Notes: generated by a model from the letters alone, not told the origin. 64,000 nucleotides of DNA from Candidatus Aalborgicola danicus (GCA_016703945.1 JADJBC010000007.1:186001-250000), one strand, 5' to 3'. Shown: positions 45,836 to 53,684, numbered from the stretch's first letter. Numbers and translations: made by a program.

Positions 45836-45865
45836 TTGCCAATAAAATCGAAGCGTTGTTAATAC
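45836..45865 (+). promoter_or_regulatory. Candidate promoter for fdxA
   Basis: TTGCCA (45836-45841) and TAATAC (45860-45865) are spaced 18 bp apart and lie 22 bp before the fdxA ATG. They resemble sigma-70 -35 and -10 elements. Only sequence resemblance supports this. Confidence 0.35.
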
Positions 45866-45886
45866 ATCTCAGTCTTAGAAAACCAA

Positions 45887-46216
45887 ATGACCCATACCGT
45901 CACCGAAGCCTGCATCAAGTGCAAGTACACCGATTGCGTCGACGTCTGCCCAGTAGATTGCTTCCGCGAGGGCCCCAACTTCTTGACCATTGACCCCGAT
46001 GAATGCATCGACTGCGCCGTTTGCATCCCCGAGTGCCCGGTGAACGCCATCTACGCTGAAGAAGACGTGCCTGCCGACCAGCGCCACATGACCAAGCTCA
46101 ACGCGGAGTTGGCCAAGTTGCCCACCTGGAAGAGCATCACCAAGCGCAAAGCTGAACTGCCCGAAGCGGAAGAGTGGAAAGACAAGACGGGCAAGCTGCC
46201 GTTCCTCATCCGCTGA
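45887..46216 (+). CDS. fdxA: Ferredoxin FdxA (7Fe type)
   Basis: The 109-residue ferredoxin begins MTHTVTEACIKCKYTDCVDV and has two cluster-binding sets: C-x2-C-x4-C followed by CPVDC, and CIDCAVCIPECP. The spacing in the first set fits one 3Fe-4S and one 4Fe-4S cluster, as in Azotobacter FdI-type proteins. It lies one base before the reductase gene, which probably reduces or oxidises it. Confidence 0.92.
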   Translation: MTHTVTEACIKCKYTDCVDVCPVDCFREGPNFLTIDPDECIDCAVCIPECPVNAIYAEEDVPADQRHMTKLNAELAKLPTWKSITKRKAELPEAEEWKDKTGKLPFLIR

Positions 46217-46217
46217 A

Positions 46218-47342
46218 GTGCACGCTGTGCCCATCGAGACCGATGCCGTTATCGTAGGCGCTGGCCCGGTAGGCCTGTTCCAGGTTTTTGAGCTGGGCCT
46301 GCTGGAAGTCAAAGCGCACGTCATCGACTCGTTGGCCCACCCCGGCGGCCAATGCGTGGAGTTGTATCCCGACAAACCGATTTACGACATCCCTGCCGTG
46401 CCGGTCTGTACCGGGCAAGAGCTGACCGACAGCCTGCTCACACAGATTGCGCCCTTTGGCGCTACCTTCCATTACGGACAAGAAGTGGCCACGGTTGAGC
46501 GGCAGGCGGATGAGCGTTTTCTGGTGGAGACCAGCACCGGCACCCGCTTTCTGACCAAGACCATCTTCATTGCTGCCGGCGTCGGCGCGTTTCAGCCGCG
46601 CACCCTCAAGGTCGATGGTCTGGAGAAGTTTGAAGGCGGCCAGCTGACCTACCACGTCAAGAACCCAGCCGACTACGCGGGCAAAAACATCGTCATCGTC
46701 GGCGGCGGGGATTCGGCTCTGGACTGGGCCCTGAACTTTTGTGCCGGCAACGCAGACGGCAACCCCCACAAGGCCGAAAGCGTCATCCTGATCCACCGCC
46801 GTGATGGCTTCAAGGCCGCTCCCGCCACCGTGGCCAAGATGCGGGCGTTGTGCGAGGCGCTGGAGATGCAGTTTCTGGTCGGTCAGGTGACCGGCTTTGA
46901 AGAGGCCGATGGTCGACTGAGCGATCTCAAGGTCACCGGTGCCGACGGCATTACCCGCCTGGTTCCGCTGGACCTGTTGCTGGTGTTTTTTGGCCTGTCG
47001 CCCAAGCTCGGACCTATCGCCAACTGGGGCCTGGACATCGAGCGCAAGCAGCTCAAGGTCGACACCGAAAAGTTCTCCACCAGCGTGCCCGGTATTTTTG
47101 CCGTGGGCGACATCAACATCTACCCCGGCAAAAAAAAGCTCATCCTGTGCGGCTTCCACGAATGCGCGCTGGCCGCCTTTGGCGCCATGCCCTTCATCTT
47201 TCCGGAAAAGCGCGTGCTGCTGCAGTACACCACCACCAGTCCCAAGCTGCACAAGGTTTTGGGGTGGAATCACCGGTGTTTGAATAGTAGCCCTCACGCT
47301 CCACCCCACAGCGATTATTCAAAAATCTGGGCTCGTCTCTAA
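46218..47342 (+). CDS. Ferredoxin--NADP reductase, thioredoxin-reductase-like (altered C-terminus)
   Basis: The flavoprotein starts at GTG 46218, one base after fdxA. It has FAD motif DAVIVGAGPVGLFQVFELGL, NADPH motif GKNIVIVGGGDSALDWALNF, and GIFAVGDINIYPGKKKLILC near the end. This matches the TrxR-like Fd-NADP reductases of proteobacteria. The end is disturbed: after LHKVLG, a four-G run at about 47261-47264 leads into WNHRCLNSSPHAPPHS to 47342. One extra G would give LHKVLGVESPVFE and a TAG at 47285-47287, the expected family ending. The protein is probably normal to that point. Confidence 0.88.
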   Translation: MHAVPIETDAVIVGAGPVGLFQVFELGLLEVKAHVIDSLAHPGGQCVELYPDKPIYDIPAVPVCTGQELTDSLLTQIAPFGATFHYGQEVATVERQADERFLVETSTGTRFLTKTIFIAAGVGAFQPRTLKVDGLEKFEGGQLTYHVKNPADYAGKNIVIVGGGDSALDWALNFCAGNADGNPHKAESVILIHRRDGFKAAPATVAKMRALCEALEMQFLVGQVTGFEEADGRLSDLKVTGADGITRLVPLDLLLVFFGLSPKLGPIANWGLDIERKQLKVDTEKFSTSVPGIFAVGDINIYPGKKKLILCGFHECALAAFGAMPFIFPEKRVLLQYTTTSPKLHKVLGWNHRCLNSSPHAPPHSDYSKIWARL

Positions 47343-47360
47343 AACCAATCTAATTCACGC

Positions 47361-47366
47361 TATAAT
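47361..47366 (+). promoter_or_regulatory. -10 element of tRNA-Asn
   Basis: TATAAT occurs 12 bp before the tRNA-Asn 5' end, at the position expected for a strong tRNA promoter. The -35 side is not clear. Confidence 0.5.
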
Positions 47367-47378
47367 CTGAGGCTTCAT

Positions 47379-47454
47379 TCCTCGATAGCTCAGTTGGTAG
47401 AGCGCCGGACTGTTAATCCGTAGGTCCCTGGTTCGAGCCCAGGTCGAGGAGCCA
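47379..47454 (+). tRNA. tRNA-Asn (anticodon GTT)
   Basis: The 76-nt cloverleaf has acceptor stem TCCTCGA paired with TCGAGGA, D arm AGCTCAGTTGGTAGAGC, anticodon loop CTGTTAA and T arm GGTTCGAGCCC. The encoded GCCA end is present. Its 3' half is the left attachment site of the integrated element: the last 45 bases recur at 56693-56737. Confidence 0.97.
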
Positions 47455-47456
47455 AA
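47410..47456 (+). mobile_element. Left attachment site (attL) within tRNA-Asn
   Basis: Forty-seven bases from the anticodon loop of tRNA-Asn through GCCAAA are repeated exactly at 56693-56739. The integrase gene begins about 130 bp to the right. Integration at the tRNA 3' end regenerates the tRNA on this side. Confidence 0.92.
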
Positions 47457-47585
47457 AACGCACCGGATCAATGACGTAAGTTGTTGATCCGGTTCACGTT
47501 TGTGGCATTGAGAGACCTTGATTTGTCAGCGTCATTTCCAGACTTCGCTAGTCCGCCGGTTTTCGGCACTAAACGGAGAATGAAC

Positions 47586-48599
47586 ATGACTGTTTCGACT
47601 GGTATCCGCGAACAAGCGACTCCCGGCGCAAGTTCGCAAAATATTTCACAGCGCCTACGGGCGCTTTCGGTTCGTCCTGAAGCCCTCACGGTGCAACAGG
47701 TGATCGACCGCTACATGGCCCAGTACGCGGGCCAAGACCCTACCCGCACACAAAGACTCTCCGCATGGGTGACCATGATCGGCGAATTCACGCTGGAACA
47801 GGTCGACTCCGACCTGGTACACGTGTGCCGCAGCGAACTGCAAACCACCCCGCCGCTGGTGTTCGTCGGCCTGGACCACTTGGGGCAGCAGATTTTTAAG
47901 CGCAAGCGCGGCGCACTGCAAAAGTCCACCGCCACGGTGAACCGCTACATGCAGGCCATTGCAGCCGTGTTCACATGGGTCATAGAACAACGCCTGTGCC
48001 CCAAAGGCTGGGTGCACCCCTGCCGTGGCATCCGATGCCTGCCCGACGCCAAAGAACGCGTGCGCTACCTTGACCCCGATGAACGCACGCGCCTTTATGC
48101 GGCTGTCAAAGAGTCGGAATATCCGCGCCTCTACGCCCTCACCATCATGGCCCTGAAAACCGGCGCACGGCGCGGCGAACTGCAGGCCCTGACCTGGCGC
48201 GATATCGACCTGGACAAAGGCATTGCCACGCTTGGCAAAACCAAAAACGGCGACCGGCGCACCCTGGTGCTGCTGCCCGATGTGGTCGAAGCCCTCAAGC
48301 CCTTCAAGTCCAGCGATCCGACGCGGTTTGTATTCGGAAGCGTGCGCAGCAAATACCAATCCCCCACCAGCATTGATTCAGCCTGGCGCGACGCGGTAGC
48401 GCGTGCCAAGGTCAAGAATTTCAAATTCCACGACCTGCGCCACTGCTGCGCTTCCTACATGGCCCAGGCCGGAATCCCCCTGAACGTCATTGCCGAAGTG
48501 CTGGGACACCGCAAACTGGACATGACCAAGCGCTATGCCCACCTGACCACACAAACCAAGGCCAGCGCCATGCTGGCAGCTCTGGGAGGCATTCAATGA
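47586..48599 (+). CDS. int: Tyrosine recombinase (integrase)
   Basis: The protein has an N-terminal core-binding part (LTVQQVIDRYMAQYAGQDPT) and a C-terminal catalytic domain. Catalytic residues are visible: R in ALKTGARRGELQALTW, K in LGKTKNGDRR, HxxR in FKFHDLRHCCASYM, H in EVLGHRKLDMTKRYAH and the Tyr in RYAH. It would catalyse insertion and excision at the tRNA-Asn site 130 bp away. The ATG at 47586 is preferred because GGAG lies 7 bases before it; an ATG six bases upstream is also in frame. Confidence 0.92.
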   Translation: MTVSTGIREQATPGASSQNISQRLRALSVRPEALTVQQVIDRYMAQYAGQDPTRTQRLSAWVTMIGEFTLEQVDSDLVHVCRSELQTTPPLVFVGLDHLGQQIFKRKRGALQKSTATVNRYMQAIAAVFTWVIEQRLCPKGWVHPCRGIRCLPDAKERVRYLDPDERTRLYAAVKESEYPRLYALTIMALKTGARRGELQALTWRDIDLDKGIATLGKTKNGDRRTLVLLPDVVEALKPFKSSDPTRFVFGSVRSKYQSPTSIDSAWRDAVARAKVKNFKFHDLRHCCASYMAQAGIPLNVIAEVLGHRKLDMTKRYAHLTTQTKASAMLAALGGIQ

Positions 48600-48838
48600 C
48601 CAGCGGCAACACACCCCACGACACGGCAGCGCAAAGCCCCCAAGGAGCTGTTTTACGCCATCGCCTTGAATGCCTGGTCGATTGGCTTCGCCTGGAATTG
48701 GAAAAAAATCAGCTTGATGCCGAGAGCGCCTATGACCATGCTGACAAGTTGCTGGGTATCGTGAGCGAAATGCGCTGGCTTGACCCTGCAGCCCTGCAAC
48801 GCCCCGGTGAACACATCAACGCGGGAGCGTTGCAATGA
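48596..48838 (+). CDS. Small hypothetical protein following the integrase
   Basis: The 80-residue acidic helical protein begins MTSGNTPHDTAAQSPQGAVL and contains LDAESAYDHADKLLGIVSEM. Its start overlaps the integrase stop (ATGA), so it is translationally coupled. No family is recognised. An excisionase or regulatory role is possible from its position only. Confidence 0.55.
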   Translation: MTSGNTPHDTAAQSPQGAVLRHRLECLVDWLRLELEKNQLDAESAYDHADKLLGIVSEMRWLDPAALQRPGEHINAGALQ

Positions 48839-48940
48839 CCACGCGAAGCCCTGGCGCGTTTCAACCAGGGCAAAAAGGCGGGGCCGGACAGTGCGTCAAC
48901 ACTGACCAGCCCCTGACCACCATCAAAACGGAGATTTGAC
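48836..48940 (+). CDS. Very small hypothetical ORF in the coupled chain
   Basis: Thirty-four codons begin with an ATG overlapping the preceding stop (ATGA): MTTRSPGAFQPGQKGGAGQC, ending TTIKTEI. The final codons contain the AAACGGAGA ribosome-binding sequence of the next gene. The overlap is the only evidence; it may simply be a spacer. Confidence 0.3.
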
Positions 48941-48941
48941 A

Positions 48942-49307
48942 ATGGCTGATATGAACTCTACCCCAACGCCATCGATACCACGCACGCGTTCAAGGAAAAG
49001 CAAATCAGGCGAAGGCATGATCGAGCGAAGCGCCAGCACACCGAAGGGCAAATCAGCGACAGTCCTTGACTTTGAATTTGCACGAGCGTATTCAGCCCTC
49101 AAAAAAACACCAGGAAGCAGAAGACAAAAATGCCTTGAGTTGTTGCGCGAGCAGGCTGATTTAGAAATACGGCTGCGTACCGTGCGCAGTATGTTGGATG
49201 CAGTGATTAACACACCAATCTACACGAGTGCGGCAGCAAAGCCAAGTAAACAGACCACCCAGAGTATGACCCCGGATTGCACCGTTATCCAGTTGGGGAG
49301 GGATTGA
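48942..49307 (+). CDS. Hypothetical basic protein
   Basis: The 121-residue protein has a disordered, basic N-terminus (PSIPRTRSRKSKSGEG) and a helical centre (RRQKCLELLREQADLEIRLR). No family is recognised. The ATG follows AAACGGAGA, the same ribosome-binding sequence used by the integrase and the gene at 49909. It stops two bases before the radC-like start. Confidence 0.5.
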   Translation: MADMNSTPTPSIPRTRSRKSKSGEGMIERSASTPKGKSATVLDFEFARAYSALKKTPGSRRQKCLELLREQADLEIRLRTVRSMLDAVINTPIYTSAAAKPSKQTTQSMTPDCTVIQLGRD

Positions 49308-49309
49308 GC

Positions 49310-49874
49310 ATGGCCGCTACTTCCTCAATCCAAGTTACACCACGCCCGCGCACCAGGTCAACCAAGGCCCGCGAAGCCGTGCCCATGTACGGGGCCGGTG
49401 CTGGCGTGTTGTCTTTCCGGCATGGCCTGGCAGCGCGTGAGCGTGGCGTGATTGACCGGGCACTTGAAATTGTGGGCCGTTGCTTGCGACAGCCTGGCGC
49501 CGTGATGGCTGACCCTGACGCGGTGAAGGCCTATGTACGGTTGAATATTGGCGGCGAGACTACCGAGCAATTTTGTGTGATGTACCTTGACGCGCAAAAC
49601 CGCGTGATCGCCTTTGACCATCTTTTTACTGGCACCCTCGCACAAACCAGCGTGTACCCCTCGTGAGGTCGTACGGGCGGCGCTTGCGCACGGTGCTAAT
49701 GCAGTGATCCTGACCCACAATCACCCCACCGGCAACACAACCCCAAGCCGTGCGGATGAAGCCCTTACGCAGACCCTTAAAGCCGCCCTGGCGCTGGTGG
49801 ATGTGCGGGTGTTGGATCATGTGATTGTGGGCGGTGACAAAGCCCTGAGCATGGCCGAAAAAGGCCTTCTGTGA
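49310..49874 (+). pseudogene. RadC-like JAB-domain protein with a one-base frameshift
   Basis: The first part ends FDHLFTGTLAQTSVYPS then stops. One frame over continues REVVRAALAHGANAVILTHN then HPTGNTTPSRADEALTQTLK and VRVLDHVIVGG. Joined, this is the MPN/JAB domain of RadC with the HxH-x-S/T-D type motif (LTHNHPTG..SRAD). The junction is in CCCC at about 49659; three Cs would restore Y-P-R-E-V-V. RadC-like proteins are common cargo of mobile elements; their function is unsettled. The length of the restored protein is about 188 residues. Confidence 0.8.
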
Positions 49875-49908
49875 CAATGACACCGACCACCCAAAACGGA
49901 GAAACCCA

Positions 49909-50124
49909 ATGTCCGATGCCTGGCGCTACGCCCCAAACCTAAGCGACCCTGAGGCAGCAAAGAAGCTGCTACAGGCCGCACTGACCGCACACGCAACCAT
50001 CGTCTTTGCGCAGACCAATGTGAACCCCGATGAATTCGGCACAGTGCCTGATTGGGGCACGGTACGGCGCGAGCTGCGCGAAGCGTTGAAGGCAGCAGGG
50101 CACCCAGCCGGGGACCAGCCTTAA
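49909..50124 (+). CDS. Small hypothetical protein with possible in-frame extension
   Basis: The 71-residue protein begins MSDAWRYAPNLSDPEAAKKL and ends GHPAGDQP at TAA 50122-50124. The same frame stays open for 34 more codons (QFCHAYPAPDPQGGKVGPFT ... EGRTWKG) to TGA 50227-50229. The extension reads like protein. Either the gene lost its tail through a nonsense change or the stop is read through. Family unknown. AAAACGGAGA precedes the ATG. Confidence 0.5.
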   Translation: MSDAWRYAPNLSDPEAAKKLLQAALTAHATIVFAQTNVNPDEFGTVPDWGTVRRELREALKAAGHPAGDQP

Positions 50125-50231
50125 CAGTTTTGCCACGCCTACCCCGCGCCTGATCCGCAAGGGGGAAAAGTCGGACCCTTCACCGACCTGGCGCTGGCAC
50201 CTTATGAGGGCCGCACCTGGAAGGGGTGACG

Positions 50232-50774
50232 ATGAATGACCGACCTAGCTTCAATGGCTTTAGAAGTCCTGACGGCACACGTCGGGAACGGATTGCCTCC
50301 TATCGAGAGCAGGCGCAAGAATACGCCACAAAAGGCGACCAGAGCCTGGCGCAGAGTTTTTACTTTAGTGCGGATTGCATGGAAGGCGATTTGGGCTTGG
50401 CATGGGACAAGCTTGCACACGTCCTATCCACGGCCAAATCCGACCCGGTAATTGCTAAAAACCCGACCTGCGTCGAGCTGCTGGAAATCCTTTGCAGCAT
50501 CGCAAAAACGGTTGACGGCACAGAAGATATTGACGGCGTTTTGAGCGTTCTGGAGCCTGTCATTGCCAGTCGAAATGCTTGGGTTAATTCGCTCAATTCG
50601 AAACCATCAAGTTCAGTCAAATGGTGGGTTCTAGAGGAGTGGCGCGCCCGCCCAGATGTGAATCAATCCAAACGAGCATTCGCAAGGGTCTATCGCCCCT
50701 TGGTAAAAAAGAAATTTGACGTTCTTATCACAGAAGAAACCATCTACAGAGATTGGCTACCTAAGGGAAAGTAG
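50232..50774 (+). CDS. Hypothetical protein
   Basis: The 180-residue soluble protein begins MNDRPSFNGFRSPDGTRRER and contains ESADCM-like YFSADCMEGDLGLAWDKLAH. The C-terminal part (VNQSKRAFARVYRPLVKKKF then DVLITEETIYRDWLPK) resembles a helical DNA-binding tail, but no domain is recognised. AGGGG precedes the ATG by four bases. It is the last gene before the palindromic site at 50.8 kb. Confidence 0.5.
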   Translation: MNDRPSFNGFRSPDGTRRERIASYREQAQEYATKGDQSLAQSFYFSADCMEGDLGLAWDKLAHVLSTAKSDPVIAKNPTCVELLEILCSIAKTVDGTEDIDGVLSVLEPVIASRNAWVNSLNSKPSSSVKWWVLEEWRARPDVNQSKRAFARVYRPLVKKKFDVLITEETIYRDWLPKGK

Positions 50775-50786
50775 TTGTCTTTTTGT

Positions 50787-50829
50787 GTGTGGTTTGCTAG
50801 CTGTCAGTGTGGTTTGCTAGCAAACCACA
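50787..50829. promoter_or_regulatory. Palindromic site with a phased half-site
   Basis: TGTGGTTTGCTAGCAAACCA(CA) at 50808-50829 is a perfect 22-bp palindrome centred on GCTAGC. A 15-bp direct copy of its left part (GTGTGGTTTGCTAGC) starts exactly 20 bp upstream, at 50787. The 20-bp step is about two helical turns, which would place two bound proteins on one face. It lies in the only sizeable gap (168 bp) before the replication module and is a strong operator candidate. Confidence 0.6.
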
Positions 50830-50942
50830 TTCACAAACAAACAGGCAAACGAGACATTCACTCCTAGAGGCGCAATTTTGCACCTTACGGCGTCTGGGAA
50901 CCAAGGCAAACACCTTGGGACGCTGGCAAATCAGGAGTGAAT

Positions 50943-51224
50943 ATGTCGACAATCAAGAGCAAGATCAAAGGCGCACCATCCGTGCCCTTTATGGCGGACT
51001 TTGTACCGCTGGAGCAGCTATGGGAGGGCACCAATGCGCCCTACCCTAGCGAACACTCAGCGCGCTGGGCGTTGCGAAAGCTGCGCGACGACCTGGCGCA
51101 AGCCCAGGCAGTCGCATTGCATCGTAGTCGACTCCTGGTGCACCCAGTACGGTTTGCCCAGGTAGCGGAAAAGGCCGCGATTGCGGAATTTGCCAATCGA
51201 TCACCAAGCATCGCCGGGGCTTGA
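50943..51224 (+). CDS. Small hypothetical protein, first gene of the replication module
   Basis: The 93-residue protein begins MSTIKSKIKGAPSVPFMADF and continues VPLEQLWEGTNAPYPSEHSA with RWALRKLRDDLAQAQAV. The WALRKLRDDLAQAQA segment could be a DNA-contacting helix as in small phage regulators. A good AGGAG precedes the ATG. It follows the palindromic site and begins the run of genes leading to the helicase. Confidence 0.5.
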   Translation: MSTIKSKIKGAPSVPFMADFVPLEQLWEGTNAPYPSEHSARWALRKLRDDLAQAQAVALHRSRLLVHPVRFAQVAEKAAIAEFANRSPSIAGA

Positions 51225-51227
51225 CCC

Positions 51228-51572
51228 ATGGCAGCCCAAGAAAAAGCCGCCGGGGTGCTGGACACACCGTCGACGGCTTCGCAAACAAATCACACATCCA
51301 TTCTAGGCACCCGCGAGGCAGACCGCAAGGAGTACGGCACCCTGCAGGCCGGATTCGCAGAGTTGGGTTACACGCTTAACCGCAGTCACCGGGCGCACGA
51401 TGGCCGAATCAGCTTTGCGGCAACGCGCAATGGACAACCCCGCTACTTCACACACCTGCATGACCTGCAAGCCTTTTACACGACAGTGGTCGCTGCAAAG
51501 GCCGCACGACTGAAGCCGGTTCGTGATCCTGTGTTCACCAAAGAACCGGCAAATGACGACCACCTTGATTGA
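51228..51572 (+). CDS. Hypothetical protein of the replication module
   Basis: The 114-residue protein has a disordered start and a compact second half: LQAGFAELGYTLNRSHRAHD then ISFAATRNGQPRYFTHLHDL and QAFYTTV. No family is recognised. It follows the previous gene by three bases and overlaps a possible zinc-binding small gene at its end. Confidence 0.5.
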   Translation: MAAQEKAAGVLDTPSTASQTNHTSILGTREADRKEYGTLQAGFAELGYTLNRSHRAHDGRISFAATRNGQPRYFTHLHDLQAFYTTVVAAKAARLKPVRDPVFTKEPANDDHLD

Positions 51573-51666
51573 TGCCACGGCCGCTGCTGGCCTGTGCCTT
51601 ATGTGCACACGCCTGCCCCCCACTGGTATGCGTGCCATGCGCACCCAGCCTTGCAAACCGTTTTGA
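51553..51666 (+). CDS. Small CxxC-containing ORF
   Basis: Thirty-seven residues: MTTTLIDATAAAGLCLMCTR then LPPTGMRAMRTQPCKPF. A CLMC pair and a later cysteine could bind a metal. The ATG overlaps the preceding gene's end, and the stop is four bases before the helicase ATG, so it fills the gap in the coupled chain. It is short; real coding is likely but not certain. Confidence 0.4.
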   Translation: MTTTLIDATAAAGLCLMCTRLPPTGMRAMRTQPCKPF

Positions 51667-51669
51667 CCA

Positions 51670-53040
51670 ATGGCCGATACAAACCCTCCTGGCGATGTCC
51701 CAAAATCCCGGCGCAAGGCCACTGGTGCGAAAAAGCGCAGCGATGCAACGCCACAACTGTTTGACATGGCCGAGGTCGTTCAGCGATATGCCGTGGTGTA
51801 TGGGCAGGATCAAATTTGGGATACCCGTTTGCTGATCCCCATGAAGCCCAACGCAATGCGCCTGGCCATTGGTGCCCAAGCCTACAAAGAATGGTTTGCC
51901 GACCCGACAAAACGTGTGGTGTTGCCCAGTCAAATTGTTTTTGATCCGACCAACACGTGCGGCATCGAATGCATCAATCTTTTTAAGGGCCTACCCCTGG
52001 AGCCGGTGAACGGGGAATGTGCGTATTTGCTTGAGCTGCTGATGCACCTGCTGAACGAGTCCGCAGACAGTGATGATGGCGTCTTTAAGGTGCTGAGCTA
52101 TGTACTTGACTGGATGGCCTACCCTCTGCAACACCCTGGTGCAAAAATGGCCTCTGCACTCGTATTTCATGGGCCGCAAGGCACAGGCAAGAATCTATTT
52201 TGGGAGGCCTACGCGCGTATCTTTGGCGACTATTCCGCAGTGATCGGGCAGGCGCAATTGGAGTCGAGATACAACGACTGGGCATCAAGCAAACTGTTCC
52301 TGATCGGTGATGAAATCGTGGCACCCACTGACCAGGCGCACCAGAAAAACGCACTCAAGGCGCTGGTGACCGGCGAGACGATCCAGATTGAAGTGAAGTT
52401 CCAATCCCTGCGCACCGAGCGCAACCATGCGAACTTCGTCTTTCTGAGCAACGATAACAAGCCCCTGGCGCTTGAACGTGACGACCGCAGGCACTTGGTA
52501 GTCTATTGCCCTGCAAAGCGCACTGACGGGCTGTATGACCGCGTGCGGGCTTCTTTGGATGATGGCGCTGTCGAGGCGTTCTATCGGTTCCTGCTGGATA
52601 GGGACCTGAAAGACTTCCACGCTCACACACCGCCCGTGTTGACGCGGGCCAAAGCAGATTTGATTGAGTTGGGACTACGACCAGCCGAGCGCTTTGCGCG
52701 CGAGTGGCTCAGCGGCGAGATAGACCTCCCTTTGCACCCATGCTCTACCGGGCAGTTATACAAAGCCTTCCAACGCTGGTGCCGAATGTGTGGCGAGCGG
52801 ATGCCACCGAACCAGGCGTACTTCAGTACGGCCGTGACCAAGTACGCGCGAGATCGCCTCTCCAACAAGAAAGCCTCCCCCTCTCCCCTCGATAGTGGTT
52901 CGGCGATAACGCTATGGCTTCCAAAAGGCACTGGCCCATTGGATGGCGTTCGCTGGTTTGACTATGCACGCGAATGTGTGGCTGCATTTGAAGGGCCGTT
53001 GTCGAGGTTTGGTAGCAGCTACCAGGACAGCACCACATGA
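51670..53040 (+). CDS. DUF5906-type replicative helicase (superfamily 3-like ATPase)
   Basis: The 456-residue protein has a P-loop ALVFHGPQGTGKNLFWEAYA, a Walker B-like SSKLFLIGDEIV, and sensor region NHANFVFLSNDNKPLALERD followed by DRRHLVVYCP. This is the helicase half of phage/plasmid primase-helicases (DUF5906/D5-like). No primase domain is present in this protein. The C-terminal part (ARYARDRLSNKKASP-like TKYARDRLSNKKASPSPLDS) is probably the DNA-contacting winged helix. In P4-like satellites the analogous protein starts replication at a nearby origin. Here large inverted repeats follow at once. Confidence 0.82.
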   Translation: MADTNPPGDVPKSRRKATGAKKRSDATPQLFDMAEVVQRYAVVYGQDQIWDTRLLIPMKPNAMRLAIGAQAYKEWFADPTKRVVLPSQIVFDPTNTCGIECINLFKGLPLEPVNGECAYLLELLMHLLNESADSDDGVFKVLSYVLDWMAYPLQHPGAKMASALVFHGPQGTGKNLFWEAYARIFGDYSAVIGQAQLESRYNDWASSKLFLIGDEIVAPTDQAHQKNALKALVTGETIQIEVKFQSLRTERNHANFVFLSNDNKPLALERDDRRHLVVYCPAKRTDGLYDRVRASLDDGAVEAFYRFLLDRDLKDFHAHTPPVLTRAKADLIELGLRPAERFAREWLSGEIDLPLHPCSTGQLYKAFQRWCRMCGERMPPNQAYFSTAVTKYARDRLSNKKASPSPLDSGSAITLWLPKGTGPLDGVRWFDYARECVAAFEGPLSRFGSSYQDSTT

Positions 53041-53077
53041 CCAGCCCAGACATACCCCACTTCCACCACTTCCAAGC

Positions 53078-53605
53078 AAATTTCCGAGCAAACCCCTTGG
53101 GAACCCGCGTATTTCCAAGATTTCCTTCACTTCCGAGTGAATATGCATCCATGTGTGCGCGCACATGCATGGGTTTCGAAAATGGTTGGAAGTCGTGGAA
53201 ATCTTGGAAATACGCGGGTTCCCAGGCGCTCAATGCTCGGAAATTTCCCGGTGATCGGTCGGAAGTGGCTGCACCGGGGAGCAAGTGGTCAGGCGAGACC
53301 CAAGAGCCCTCCCCAAAAAAAATAATTAACAAATGTGCGCCCGAAAAAAAAGTGGGGAACGGTCGGTCTAGGTCGAGAGGGTTCCAAAGAATTGCCACCC
53401 CCACCCACGACGCGATGGCGCACTCAATCACCCACGGATGGGGGGCGTCCAATCTCTGGAGGTCGTTCGACCTAGACCGACCGCTTCCCACTATTTTTGC
53501 GTGCGCAAGTTTCCGGGGGAGGGGTACACCGCTGACTTGCTCACTATGGACAAGGGGGGGCTTGAAATCTCTGGAACCTTCAAACCCTAGACCGCTGCCT
53601 ACCCA
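53078..53605. other. Origin-like region: two large concentric inverted repeats
   Basis: IR1: arms 53078-53089 with 53235-53246 (AAATTTCCGAGC) and 53099-53125 with 53197-53223 (27 bp, exact; part of it is CGCGTATTTCCAAGATTTCC) share one centre. At that centre is the palindrome TGTGCGCGCACA (53154-53165). IR2: arms 53352-53376 and 53467-53491 (25 bp, two mismatches; GGTCGGTCTAGGTCGA). A diverged third piece of the IR2 arm is at about 53585-53605. Short CACTTCCA/TGGAAGT words recur around IR1. The region starts directly after the helicase gene and separates it from the capsid module. A replication origin is inferred. Confidence 0.6.
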
Positions 53606-53684
53606 CTGTGTGCAGAACCGCGTAATCCATACCCCTACCCCCTACTACCACTGAACACCACATGACACACCAAAGGACAACACC

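Noticed and set aside
53037..53654. 205-codon open frame overlapping the helicase stop (ATGA)
   Set aside because: It runs through both large inverted repeats, and its composition (runs of WKSWKS, FHHFQANF) mirrors the repeat words, so the open frame is more likely a by-product of the origin structure. The ATGA overlap keeps a small chance that it is real.
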